DNA from: Chloroflexota bacterium
Lineage (GTDB): Bacteria > Chloroflexota > Dehalococcoidia > Lucifugimonadales > Lucifugimonadaceae
Direction of reading: 5' to 3'
Length of the DNA stretch: 45,665 nt
NCBI GenBank assembly: GCA_022564545.1
Contig: JADFLG010000005.1
Location: 1-45,665 of the forward strand
Shown here: positions 14,113-22,759 of the stretch, piece after piece
Position numbering within the stretch: the stretch's first letter is position 1
How the letters are laid out: every line of letters starts with the position of its first letter
Notes under the pieces: generated by a model
The model's input: only the letters and a program-made list of their open reading frames with translations
Told to the model about the DNA's origin: nothing
The model's database searches: none
Translations under genes and position numbers: made by a program

Positions 14113-15597
14113 CTACTCGGCACTCCAGCGGAGTACTGGCCTTCGGGCTGCCGTAGCTTCGTCGAGCCTTGTTACCGGCAGGTCGTGGGGAGCGTCATGG
14201 ATTAGCTCCGGGGCCGAGTCGACTTCGTCGTCTATTTGCCGCATGACAGCTATGAAATGGTCGAGGGTTTCCTTCGATTCCGACTCTGTCGGCTCGATCA
14301 TGAGCGCCTCTTCGACGATCAGCGGGAAATACATGGTCGGCGCGTGGATTCCGAAATCGAGCAGGCGCTTGGCAATGTCAAGCCCCGACACCCCGCGCTT
14401 CTTCTGGCGAGTTGCGGAAAGCACGGTTTCGTGCATGCAGTACCGGTCGGCGGCAAGGTCGTACCGGTCCTTGAGTCCGGCCTGGATGTAGTTGGCGCCG
14501 ATGATTGCGTTTTCGGAAACCGACCGCAAGCCTTCGATGCCAAGGGCCCTGATGTACGCATACGCCCGTGCCGCGATCGAGAACGACCCGTGGAACCCGT
14601 TGAGTGGACCGATCGAATCGGCGGGAGCGGCAAGCCGGTAAGTAGAGTCCGGGCCATCGCCGGTCTTTTCGGCCACCGGTTCCGGGAGGTACCTGGCAAG
14701 ATCGGCCCTCACCAGGACCGGCCCGGAACCCGGGCCCCCACCGCCGTGTGGGGTCGAGAACGTCTTGTGCAGGTTCGAATGACATATGTCGACGCCCAGA
14801 TCGCCGAGCTTCACCAGTCCGAGCAATGCGTTCAGGTTCGCCCCGTCGGCGTAGACAAGACCACCCGCGTCGTGGATGATCTTCGTAATTTCGAGAATGT
14901 TCGGTTCGAACAGGCCCAGCGTGCTCGGAATCGTGAGCATGAACGCGGCGGTACGCGAGTCGGCCAGCTCGCGCAGGTTTTCGACATCGACATTGCCCTG
15001 GTCGTCGGAGCGGACAGTCACAACTTCAAGACCGGCCATGGAGGCCGAGGCCGGGTTGGTGCCGTGAGCGGAATCCGGGATGATCGCGACCGTGCGTTCC
15101 GCGTCATGGCGTGCTTGATGATAAGCGCGGGCGATCAGCAGTCCTGCGTATTCACCCTGCGCCCCGGCCAGCGGGGCGAGCGAGACCCCCGGCAGGCCGG
15201 TGATCTCGCCAAGGTCGTCCTGGAGTTCCTTGAGCAGGCGGATGGCGCCCTGCACGGTTTCGGCTGGCTGCAGGGGGTGAATGTCGGCAAGGCCCGGAAG
15301 GTTCGCGAGTTCGTCGTTGATCTTCGGGTTGTACTTCATCGTGCACGAACCGAGAGGATAGAAATTCGTGTCGATCGAGAAGTTCAACTGGCTCAGCAGC
15401 GAAAAGTAGCGAATGACTTCGAGCTGCGAGACCTCAGGCAACTCGATATCGTCGCGCAGCAGGCTCGGATCGGGCAGTTCCTGCACCGGCACGTCCGATT
15501 CCGGAAGCGTGAAAGCCCTGCGCCCGGCGACCGAGCGGTCCATGAGCAGTCGGCGGTCGATATCGCCTGCACGTTCGATGTCTGGGCCAATGGTCAT
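14113..15597 (-). CDS. gcvPB: glycine dehydrogenase (decarboxylating) subunit 2
   Basis: 494 residues from the ATG at 15597, which overlaps the gcvPA stop as ATGA. Longer in-frame starts exist, but the overlap decides. Landmarks: FYPLGSCTMKYNPKIND, AGAQGEYAGLLIARAYH, IIPDSAHGTNPASA, LVYADGANLNALLG and the PLP lysine motif CHSNLHKTFSTPHGGGGPG. With GcvPA it forms the P-protein, which decarboxylates glycine on PLP and passes the aminomethyl group to lipoyl-GcvH. The split form is usual in many bacteria and archaea. It is the last gene of the gcvT-gcvH-gcvPA-gcvPB operon. Confidence 0.96.
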   Translation of the reverse strand: MTIGPDIERAGDIDRRLLMDRSVAGRRAFTLPESDVPVQELPDPSLLRDDIELPEVSQLEVIRYFSLLSQLNFSIDTNFYPLGSCTMKYNPKINDELANLPGLADIHPLQPAETVQGAIRLLKELQDDLGEITGLPGVSLAPLAGAQGEYAGLLIARAYHQARHDAERTVAIIPDSAHGTNPASASMAGLEVVTVRSDDQGNVDVENLRELADSRTAAFMLTIPSTLGLFEPNILEITKIIHDAGGLVYADGANLNALLGLVKLGDLGVDICHSNLHKTFSTPHGGGGPGSGPVLVRADLARYLPEPVAEKTGDGPDSTYRLAAPADSIGPLNGFHGSFSIAARAYAYIRALGIEGLRSVSENAIIGANYIQAGLKDRYDLAADRYCMHETVLSATRQKKRGVSGLDIAKRLLDFGIHAPTMYFPLIVEEALMIEPTESESKETLDHFIAVMRQIDDEVDSAPELIHDAPHDLPVTRLDEATAARRPVLRWSAE

Positions 15598-16985
15598 CGC
15601 GCCGCTCCGATCACGCCGAGAGCAGCGACGAACCTGTCGATATCGGCCTTCGAACTGGTCTCTGTGACGCAAACCAGCATGCCATTGTCAGAACGGTCCG
15701 AGATATCGAGACCCCCGATGATCTTCCGCTTGAGCAGCGCGGCGTTTATCGCCGCGGGGGGTCCGGGACACCGGACGACAAACTCGTGGAAATACGCTTT
15801 TCCAGAACTTCCGGAACCAGACGACCCGCCAGAACTTGCCGATTCGACTTCAAAACCAGCGAGCCGCCCGATTTCCGCCGCCGCGTAGTGGGCCTTCTGG
15901 TAGCAGAGCTGCGCCAGGTCCTTCATGCCCTGCTTGCCGAGCGTGGCAACGAAGACGGTGACCATCAGCCCGATCAGCTGAGTACTCGTGCAGATGTTCG
16001 ACGTGGCGCGCTCCCGCCGTATGTGCTGCTCACGGGTTTGCAGCGTCAGCACGTAGCCGACCCGGCCACGCGTATCGGTGGTCTTGCCAATGATCCGGCC
16101 GGGCATCTGCCGGATATGTGCCCTTTTGCAGGCGAAGAGCCCAACGTAGGGCCCGCCGAACGCCAGGGGGACTCCCAGCGGCTGCCCTTCAGCCGTGACG
16201 ATGTCTGCATCGAAATCACCGGGCGGCCGGAACATGCCCAGCGCAGTCGGGTTTACGTGGACGACCGAGAGTGCGCCTTTTTCATGTGCCAGTTTTGTGA
16301 GGTGTTCGACATCCTCGATCTCGCCGAAAAAGTTTGGACTCTGAATGCTTATGCATGCGAGGTCGTCCGGGATTTCCGTCGCATCGGGGTCAATATCTAC
16401 AAGTTCGATGTCCTGGTACTTCGAGTAGGCCATCAATGTTCCGGGCAGGCGTGCGTCGGCGGTCGATAGCACGCCAATTCTGGTTCGCCGTGTGATGCGG
16501 GCTGCCATCAGGCAAGCCTCGGCGAACGCGGTAGGGCCGTCGTACATCCCGGCGTTGGCCACTTCCATTCCGGTCAGCTGGCAAATGATGGTCTGGAACT
16601 CGAACCCGACCTGCAGCGTCCCCTGCGCTGCCTCGGGTTGATACGGCGTGTATGCGGTTACAAACTCGCCGCGCTGCAGTATCGAACGCACTGTCGAAGG
16701 TATGTAGTGCCGGTAGGCCCCGGCTCCAAGAAACGATATGTACCCGCGTGCCGGTGAGGCGTTTTCGGCTGCGATCGCCGCGAACTCGGCCGCGAGTTCC
16801 TGTTCCGAGAGACCGGGAGCGAGGTTCAGACGGGGGTGCCGGTGTTCGGGAGGAATGTCACCGATCAGGTCGTCGAGCGAGCCAACGCCAATGGCATCGA
16901 GCATTTCTGCTCGCTCTGAATCGGTTGACGGGATGTACGGGTGGTTTCCAGAACCTGAAATTGAATTGTTCGCCGATGACGCCAT
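15594..16985 (-). CDS. gcvPA: glycine dehydrogenase (decarboxylating) subunit 1
   Basis: 463 residues, usual for the split alpha subunit. YIPSTDSERAEMLDAIGV is the standard opening; FLGAGAYRHYIPSTV, GEFVTAYTPYQPEAAQGTLQ, GMYDGPTAFAEACLMA and GGPYVGLFACKRAHIRQMPG follow in order. The C-terminal part holds TREQHIRRERATSNICT. A short Gly/Ser-rich insert (SASSGGSSGSGSSGK) near residue 400 is unusual and may be a surface loop. It starts 13 bp after the gcvH stop and overlaps gcvPB by 4 bp, so translational coupling is likely. Confidence 0.96.
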   Translation of the reverse strand: MASSANNSISGSGNHPYIPSTDSERAEMLDAIGVGSLDDLIGDIPPEHRHPRLNLAPGLSEQELAAEFAAIAAENASPARGYISFLGAGAYRHYIPSTVRSILQRGEFVTAYTPYQPEAAQGTLQVGFEFQTIICQLTGMEVANAGMYDGPTAFAEACLMAARITRRTRIGVLSTADARLPGTLMAYSKYQDIELVDIDPDATEIPDDLACISIQSPNFFGEIEDVEHLTKLAHEKGALSVVHVNPTALGMFRPPGDFDADIVTAEGQPLGVPLAFGGPYVGLFACKRAHIRQMPGRIIGKTTDTRGRVGYVLTLQTREQHIRRERATSNICTSTQLIGLMVTVFVATLGKQGMKDLAQLCYQKAHYAAAEIGRLAGFEVESASSGGSSGSGSSGKAYFHEFVVRCPGPPAAINAALLKRKIIGGLDISDRSDNGMLVCVTETSSKADIDRFVAALGVIGAAR

Positions 16986-16998
16986 CTTGAAGTGACGA

Positions 16999-17373
16999 CT
17001 ACTCCAACGTGGATTCGTAGGTTTCGGAGTCCATCAACGCGTCAAGTTGAGCGGGGTCGGACACCTCGATCTTGATCAGCCATCCCGAACCATACGGATC
17101 GGTGTTGACGGTCTCGGGATTTTCGATTGCCCCGGGGTTGGTCGCGACGATTTTCCCACCGACAGGTGAAAAAAGGTCGCTCACTGCTTTTACCGACTCG
17201 ATCTCACCGAACTTGTCGAATTGCCCGATTTCGGTCCCGACATCTGGGAGATCGATGAATACCACGTCGCCCAGCGAATCCTGTGCGAAAACCGTCACAC
17301 CGATCTCGGCTATGTTGCCGTCCATGCGCACCCACTCGTGTTCTGTTGAGTATTTCAGATCGTCCGGATACAT
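16999..17373 (-). CDS. gcvH: glycine cleavage system H protein
   Basis: 124 residues. YPDDLKYSTEHEWVRMDGN is the typical start and GEIESVKAVSDLFSPVGGK carries the lipoylated Lys62. LPDVGTEIG and PYGSGWLIKIEV complete the barrel-sandwich hybrid. It carries the aminomethyl group from P-protein to T-protein and reduced lipoate to dihydrolipoyl dehydrogenase (L-protein), whose gene is not here. The ATG at 17373 has a GAGGAA site 6 bp upstream. Confidence 0.97.
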   Translation of the reverse strand: MYPDDLKYSTEHEWVRMDGNIAEIGVTVFAQDSLGDVVFIDLPDVGTEIGQFDKFGEIESVKAVSDLFSPVGGKIVATNPGAIENPETVNTDPYGSGWLIKIEVSDPAQLDALMDSETYESTLE

Positions 17374-17456
17374 CCACGTTCCTCATCTTGGCCTTACGTT
17401 GGCCGCAAGCTGGCCCACCGCTGGCCGCCGGCAAAAAAAACGGTCAGGTGTATCGT

Positions 17457-18599
17457 CTAACCGCGCTTGTAAAATGGCATGTCAACAATTTCGGCCTCGA
17501 CCAGTCGCCCGCGAACGTCGATCACTATCTGGCTACCTGTCTCGGCGTACTTTTGCTCAACGTAGCCCATGCCAATACCACCGTCAACAGTTGGCGAATG
17601 GGTGCCCGACGTGACAACGCCAATCACGTTCGGTCTGTCGCCCCCAGACAGGACCTTAAGCCCGGACCGCGGGATACCCCGACCAGTCATCTTGAAGCCG
17701 ATCAGTTTGCGTCGTGGCTCCGCTTGAGAAATGCGTCTCAGTGCATCGGCTGCGACGTATCCGGGAGACCCGAAATATGCGAATCTGCCGAAACCGGCCT
17801 CGAACGGGTTTGTGTCGGTCGACAGGTCGTTGCCATGCAGAGGCAACCCGGCCTCGAGCCTGAGCACATCACGGGCACCGAGGCCACATTCGACCGCACC
17901 GGCATCCGCAAGGGTCAACCATAACCGTACCCCGTCGGCCGTCGCGACAATGATTTCAAAACCGTCTTCTCCGGTGTACCCGGTCCGGGCTATGGTCGCG
18001 GCGATCCCGGCCACAATAGCTTTTCCAATTCGGAATCGGCGGATATTCGATGCTTCACCGTCAGTCAACCCATCGACAATTTCGACCGCGTCCGGTCCCT
18101 GGATAGCGACCATTGCGGTTTCGTCAGTGATTACTGTCATCGTGAAATCGGCCTGATTGGCATCGGAAAGCCCGGCATCTGATATTTTTTTCGCGGCAGA
18201 TACCCTGGGGTTGATCCACTCCAAATCGACATCGGTATTACCGGCGTTGACCACCAGGAGGAACCGGTCGTCACCGGTGTGGTAGACCATCACGTCGTCG
18301 ATGATTCCACCGTCTTCGTTGCAGATGAAGTTGTACTTCGACCGACCGACTCTGATCGCCGGCATGTTCGCCGAAAGTACGGTCCCGAGGAACAACCCGG
18401 CAGCCGGCCCGTCGAATTCAAGCCGTCCCATGTGGGACACATCGAAGATTCCAGCCGAGCTGCGGACCGCTCTAACTTCGGCGATGATCCCGTCAGCGTA
18501 CTGAACTGGCATGTCCCAGCCACCGAACGGCACCATTTTCGCACCCGCCCCGACATGGGTTTCGTGCAGTACGGTTTTCTTCAACGCATTGTGGTTCAA
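17457..18599 (-). CDS. gcvT: aminomethyltransferase (glycine cleavage T protein)
   Basis: 380 residues. LHETHVGAGAKMVPFGGWDMPVQY at the N-terminus and SSAGIFDVSHMGRLEF form the folate-binding start, with RTGYTGEDGFEI in the middle and ARDVLRLEAGLPLHGNDLS as the tetrahydrofolate site. The C-terminal GVVTSGTHSPTVDGGIGMGYV is the usual closing domain. It transfers the methylene from aminomethyl-lipoyl-GcvH to tetrahydrofolate, releasing ammonia. The start is TTG at 18599 with GGAG 8 bp upstream. No glycine riboswitch is visible in the 94-bp interval to the divergent RidA gene. Confidence 0.96.
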   Translation of the reverse strand: MNHNALKKTVLHETHVGAGAKMVPFGGWDMPVQYADGIIAEVRAVRSSAGIFDVSHMGRLEFDGPAAGLFLGTVLSANMPAIRVGRSKYNFICNEDGGIIDDVMVYHTGDDRFLLVVNAGNTDVDLEWINPRVSAAKKISDAGLSDANQADFTMTVITDETAMVAIQGPDAVEIVDGLTDGEASNIRRFRIGKAIVAGIAATIARTGYTGEDGFEIIVATADGVRLWLTLADAGAVECGLGARDVLRLEAGLPLHGNDLSTDTNPFEAGFGRFAYFGSPGYVAADALRRISQAEPRRKLIGFKMTGRGIPRSGLKVLSGGDRPNVIGVVTSGTHSPTVDGGIGMGYVEQKYAETGSQIVIDVRGRLVEAEIVDMPFYKRG

Positions 18600-18693
18600 C
18601 GGCTGCTCCGGTCACACAGGACGTTGGGGCGGGAGTGGTGCGATTTCGCACTGTGCATAAAATCGTAACTCGATTCGACTTAAAATAACGCCC

Positions 18694-19851
18694 ATGACCG
18701 TTCGCAAAACATACTCTACGGCAACTCCCATTCCTGCCGGTGCGCCAGCCGCGGTCCAGGTCGGCAAAAGGTTTTTCACATCGGGAATCGTTTCCGATCG
18801 TTCGGGCGGCCTCGAATCCGAATCTCATCGTGTTTTCCAGTTGCTCGCAGAACTGCTCAGAGACGGTGGGTTGTCCACGACCGACGTTGTGAGAACTCGC
18901 ATCTGGCACACGGGCGAAGACGGTTCCGCTGCCGAAAAGCTGCTGCGGTCGGTCCACGGTGTGGTGTTCAACCATCCGGGTCCAACCCTGACCATCGTCC
19001 GGGTGGAACGCCTGCCGGGAGGTGCCGCGGTAACGGTAGAACTGGAAGCGATTGCCGGCAGCGGCGTTATTGCAAAATGGTTCGAATCTGACATCGAATC
19101 GTCGAGTTCGCTGGCGGTGCAGGTGGGCAAAGAGTTCTGGACATCGGGGCTCAGGGGCGATCCTGCCACCGATAGAGACACCCAGGTGAGACAGGCCGTC
19201 GCAAACGCCTCCGGGCTGATGAAGCAGGCGGGCATTGGGGTCGGCGACATCGTGTCGACTCGCCATTTCATGCGATATGACGTCCAGTTCGAAACCGATC
19301 CGCCTGAGTGGCTGGCGTTCAAAGAACCGTCGATACCCACCTCTGCTGGAATCGCGGTCACGGGAGTCGGGACACGCGATCACGTCTTCACGTTCGAAGT
19401 GGAAGCCGTAGCCGGTGCGTCGGACATGCGGACCAACCTGCACACTGGACGCACGTTCGAGGTCGAACACAACTACTGCCGCGCGGTCCGAGTTGGCGGG
19501 GGAGATGTGATCTACGTGGCCGGCACGACATCAGTAATTCCCGGTGAAATCGTTCAGCACCCGAACAGGGTCGGCCTCCAGGTTGAAGATACGCTCGAAA
19601 TCATCCGGTGGGCCATTTCTGAACTGGGAATGAAGTGGGACGACCTCGCACAGACCCGCACATACGTCGTGGGAGGTGACGACGAAATCGCCGAGGCTAT
19701 CGCGGCTCTGGAAAAATCGTTGCCAGGCGTTGGTCCCAGGGACGCTGCACACACCGTTGGCGTTGCTTGCACCGTCGTTGGAGTGCCGGTTCTGGGACGG
19801 CCTGAAGTCGTTATAGAGATTGAGGCCAGGGCCGTTACGGCTCGTCGCTGA
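18694..19851 (+). CDS. three-domain RidA/YjgF-family protein
   Basis: 385 residues, about three times the normal RidA length. I see three tandem RidA-like modules: residues about 1-122 (AVQVGKRFFTSGIVSD to VTVELEAIAG), 128-243 (AVQVGKEFWTSGLRGD to FTFEVEAVAG) and 255-385 (AVRVGGGDVIYVAGTTSV to VVIEIEARAV). Each has the opening strand, the helix pair and the closing beta strand. Classical RidA trimers hydrolyse reactive enamines and imines with a catalytic Arg; the third module lacks it at the usual place (VGVACTVVGVPVLG), and the others are uncertain. One chain could build a pseudo-trimer. A TAAAAT lies 8-13 bp before the ATG, so the transcript may be leaderless. It overlaps the next gene tail to tail by 17 bp. 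Confidence 0.82.
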   Translation: MTVRKTYSTATPIPAGAPAAVQVGKRFFTSGIVSDRSGGLESESHRVFQLLAELLRDGGLSTTDVVRTRIWHTGEDGSAAEKLLRSVHGVVFNHPGPTLTIVRVERLPGGAAVTVELEAIAGSGVIAKWFESDIESSSSLAVQVGKEFWTSGLRGDPATDRDTQVRQAVANASGLMKQAGIGVGDIVSTRHFMRYDVQFETDPPEWLAFKEPSIPTSAGIAVTGVGTRDHVFTFEVEAVAGASDMRTNLHTGRTFEVEHNYCRAVRVGGGDVIYVAGTTSVIPGEIVQHPNRVGLQVEDTLEIIRWAISELGMKWDDLAQTRTYVVGGDDEIAEAIAALEKSLPGVGPRDAAHTVGVACTVVGVPVLGRPEVVIEIEARAVTARR

Positions 19852-21145
19852 ACAGCTGTTCCCAGGTCGGCATATTTTCGATTTGCGGCCGCGACTGAGA
19901 AAACGGATTGCCTGCCCGCAGCAGTCTGGCGTGATCGGCAGTGGCGGTTTGCAATAGCGGCGCCGCATGACCGGCGGCAAGCGAAGGGCCGCCGTCCAGG
20001 CCCGACAAACCTGTGTGCCCTGCAACTTGCTCTCGTTTTATTTCGAGACCGCTGGCAGCGCCCCTGGAGTGCACTGCGACACGGAAGCGGCCGAGACCTT
20101 CCGGGTCGATCAGTGCGCCAATGCCGGCCGTCTCTTCTTCGAACTCCAGCCTCGAAAGCTCTTTTCGCACGGGACGCTCGCCAACGTCGCTCAAAAAATC
20201 TTCGATCCCAAGATTCATCAGAAATTCCGATTGAGTGGTATTTGCAACCCGGGTAAATCCGTTGACTGCAAGCGTGTGATCGACCGCGGTAAAGTCGACG
20301 TGCGCTGTAATGTCTTGCTTTCCGATTCTGCGCAGCGGGTCCTGGCCGAGCGTGTGCTGGTAGTAGCAACGTAGTGAGCCCAAAAGCCGTGTGGGCGCGT
20401 AAAGATCGGGTCGGTCGAAACCGTAGTCGACCGTGATCACATAGCCGCTGTCCAGCGTCGCCGATACAGAATCTGACCAGTAACCGAGCCGCAGATTGAC
20501 CTCGCCCCGGTACGAATCCGGAAGCGAGCGAACGAAAGGCAGGACCCTGGCCTCGACCTCCGGCTCAACGACATCCTGGACAACTTCCACGAACGTGCCA
20601 TCCCTGTAGTCGACGAAAATCTCCCTGACGGACCCGGCCTGGATGATGAACCGATTTACCGGATGGGCGTCGAGCAACTCGTTGGAAACGACACAACCAG
20701 TAATGCCAGTCGGCAGCTCGTCAGTTCCAGCCACCGATTCAGAACCTGCAGGCGGTACCAGATCGGTAGCCACGTACTGCATAGCCTTCGCGAAATCGGG
20801 CAGTTCTCGCTCTGTGTACTCGGTGATATCCGTTCTGAGCACGCCATCGCCGGCACCCATCTCTACAACGACGAATTCACCGGGTGATCCGAGCCGTTGC
20901 CACATTTCTCGCAACTGCAGCGCCAGCAACGCGCCGAACGCCGGATGAGTGACGGGGCTCGTGAAATAGTCACCGTCTGTGCCCACAGGCGCCGAACCCG
21001 GTTGACGCCGTCGGCTCGGGTAGTAGCCAAGATGCTCGTCGTACAGTGCGGCTTCCATGAACGCTTCGAACGTAATTGGACCATACCGGCCGATATGGTC
21101 GATCAACCGTTCTTCGAGTTCGTTAGGAGCCGTGGGCGTCGTCAT
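19835..21145 (-). CDS. MidA/NDUFAF7-family SAM-dependent methyltransferase (DUF185)
   Basis: 436 residues. GPITFEAFMEAALYDEHLGYYP and GDYFTSPVTHPAFGALLA are the family's opening signature, and FVVVEMGAGDGVLRTDI is the SAM-binding Gly-rich motif (EMGAGDG). TGCVVSNELLDAHPVNRF and YVITVDYGFDRPDLY follow in order. Eukaryotic NDUFAF7 methylates an arginine of complex I subunit NDUFS2. Bacterial members are widespread, with the target usually unknown. An N-terminal alternative start is possible, but the frame begins sensibly at 21145. No complex I genes are adjacent. Tail-to-tail overlap with the RidA gene is 17 bp. Confidence 0.88.
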   Translation of the reverse strand: MTTPTAPNELEERLIDHIGRYGPITFEAFMEAALYDEHLGYYPSRRRQPGSAPVGTDGDYFTSPVTHPAFGALLALQLREMWQRLGSPGEFVVVEMGAGDGVLRTDITEYTERELPDFAKAMQYVATDLVPPAGSESVAGTDELPTGITGCVVSNELLDAHPVNRFIIQAGSVREIFVDYRDGTFVEVVQDVVEPEVEARVLPFVRSLPDSYRGEVNLRLGYWSDSVSATLDSGYVITVDYGFDRPDLYAPTRLLGSLRCYYQHTLGQDPLRRIGKQDITAHVDFTAVDHTLAVNGFTRVANTTQSEFLMNLGIEDFLSDVGERPVRKELSRLEFEEETAGIGALIDPEGLGRFRVAVHSRGAASGLEIKREQVAGHTGLSGLDGGPSLAAGHAAPLLQTATADHARLLRAGNPFSQSRPQIENMPTWEQLFSDEP

Positions 21146-21162
21146 TTGATCGTTGTTTCAAA

Positions 21163-21291
21163 GCCCCCTCTCCACGGGGAGAGGGTTGGGGTGAGGGGAA
21201 TGTTGCTGGACAGGCAGTCCGCTTTCTAAAGGTATTACCCTGCCGTCGAAGCATTCCCCCTCAACCTAACCTTCTCCCCAAGGAGAAGGAA
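21163..21291. repeat. dispersed inverted-repeat element, family A, copy
   Basis: The left arm CCCCCTCTCCACGGGGAGAG with GGGGTGAGGGGAA faces the right arm TTCCCCCTCAACC...TTCTCCCCAAGGAGAAGGAA. It is the closest relative of the 3353 copy. A further fragment, CTCCCCGGGGGGAGGGA, lies at 21316-21332. The copy fills most of the gap between the MidA-type gene and citrate synthase. Confidence 0.8.
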
Positions 21292-21345
21292 CTGACCACA
21301 CATGCTCGTCTACCGTCTCCCCGGGGGGAGGGAATCAGAACGAAG

Positions 21346-22485
21346 CTAGCCGCGTTCTGCGATCGGGACGTACTTCCGATTGCGTTTGCCCGTGTACTGG
21401 AGCAGTGGACGGATCAGAATATTGTGTTCGAACTGTTCGATGACCTGGATCGTCCAGCCAGGAATTCGCCCCACCGCAAAGATCGGCACAAACAGGTCCT
21501 GCGGTATCCCGTTCAGGTAGTAGATGACCCCGGCGAAGAAATCGACATTAACGTGGATTCCGCGTCGTGTGTACGGCTTCATGGCATCCACAACGGCCTC
21601 AAGTATCCGGTACCACTCGGGCTGGCCCATTTCCTCGCTGAGGTCCTTCACCCCTTCGCGCAAATGACCGGCCCTCGGGTCTTCAGCCTTGTAGACGCGG
21701 TGGCCAAACCCCATCACCCGCTTCCGGTTCGACAACAGGTCCTGTACGTAGTCAGCGGCGTTCTCGGCCTTTCCGATTTCACGTGCCATCTGCATCACGT
21801 TCTCAGCGGCTCCTCCGTGGGAAGGACCCGATAGCGCAGCAATACCGGCGGTAATAGCTCCGTGAAGGTCGGCAGCTGTCCCTGCCACGACACGGGCGGT
21901 GAAGGCCGATGCGTTCGAACCGTGATCGGCGTGCAGGACAAAGTCTTTGTCCATCAGGTTCATCGCCTGTGCGCTCGGCTCCTTGCCATCCATCATGTAA
22001 AGGAAATTGCCGGCATGGTTCAGAGTGGTGCTGGGCTTGATCGGATCTTTACCGGCACGGATGTTGTGATGGGCCATCACTATCGACGGCACCTGCGACG
22101 TAAGCCGCAGGCCTTTGCGGATTGTCGCCTCAGCGGAGTTGTCGTTCCGGTCGGGGTCAAACCCGGCGAGCGCTGAAACTGCAGTGCGGAGAGCGTCCAT
22201 CGGATGAGAGTCTTTGATCAGGGCGAGTATGTCGAAGATCTGCTCAGGAAGCTCGCGAGCGCCCTTTAAGTCGGCGTCATAGTTGTCTAGCTGGGTCTGT
22301 GTTGGAAGCTCGCCATGGATCAGCAGGTAAGCCGTTTCCTCGAACGTCGAGAGCTCGGCCAGTTCGTCGATGTTGTAACCCCGGTACTCGAGGACACCCT
22401 CTTTGCCATCGATGAACGTGGTGGCGCTCCGGTCAAAGTAAACGCCCGCAAGTCCTCGATGCAGCGTGATGTCGTCAGTGGTCAT
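21346..22485 (-). CDS. gltA: citrate synthase
   Basis: 379 residues, the short Gram-positive/thermophile type that also includes 2-methylcitrate synthases. GVLEYRGYNIDELAE, FVLHADHGSNASAFTAR (first catalytic His region), GPSHGGAAENVMQM, MGFGHRVYKAEDPRA (second His) and HVNVDFFAGVIY (catalytic Asp) are all present, ending in RPLLQYTG. It condenses acetyl-CoA and oxaloacetate into citrate in the TCA cycle. No other TCA genes are adjacent, and no prp genes, so citrate rather than methylcitrate synthase is preferred. Confidence 0.94.
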   Translation of the reverse strand: MTTDDITLHRGLAGVYFDRSATTFIDGKEGVLEYRGYNIDELAELSTFEETAYLLIHGELPTQTQLDNYDADLKGARELPEQIFDILALIKDSHPMDALRTAVSALAGFDPDRNDNSAEATIRKGLRLTSQVPSIVMAHHNIRAGKDPIKPSTTLNHAGNFLYMMDGKEPSAQAMNLMDKDFVLHADHGSNASAFTARVVAGTAADLHGAITAGIAALSGPSHGGAAENVMQMAREIGKAENAADYVQDLLSNRKRVMGFGHRVYKAEDPRAGHLREGVKDLSEEMGQPEWYRILEAVVDAMKPYTRRGIHVNVDFFAGVIYYLNGIPQDLFVPIFAVGRIPGWTIQVIEQFEHNILIRPLLQYTGKRNRKYVPIAERG

Positions 22486-22637
22486 TTAGGGTTACAAATC
22501 CGTCGTGCCTGAGATCGATGTAGCTTTTGGCCATCGGAATTCTGGCGCGCTATGGCATGTACAGGTGCAGGTCCGGCAACGCCTTAATTGGACATTGTGC
22601 GAACCGTAATAAGGCGGTTCGAGGCTACACTGCGCGC

Positions 22638-22670
22638 AATAGGCCGTCAAATTGACGGCCTATTGATTTT
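22638..22670. terminator. palindromic terminator between thrS and citrate synthase
   Basis: AATAGGCCGTCA-AAT-TGACGGCCTATT is a 12-bp perfect stem, followed on the plus strand by GATTTTCG. Both neighbouring genes run on the minus strand, so it most likely ends thrS transcription; the T-run favours the plus strand, so orientation is uncertain. Confidence 0.6.
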
Positions 22671-22759
22671 CGTGAGTTTTTGTGGTGCAGTTTTCAGCGC
22701 AGACTCCGGCTTGATCCACTGCGCAAAACCCGGTGCAATCCCTGACACGAGCTAACGTC

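Noticed and set aside
14236-15888. 550-residue frame opposite gcvPB/gcvPA
   Set aside because: It is a mirror of the GC-rich coding strand; no domain, start site or composition supports it, while gcvPB/gcvPA on the other strand carry all their motifs.
18600-18693. Glycine riboswitch upstream of gcvT
   Set aside because: The interval is only 94 bp and lacks the conserved glycine aptamer core sequences.
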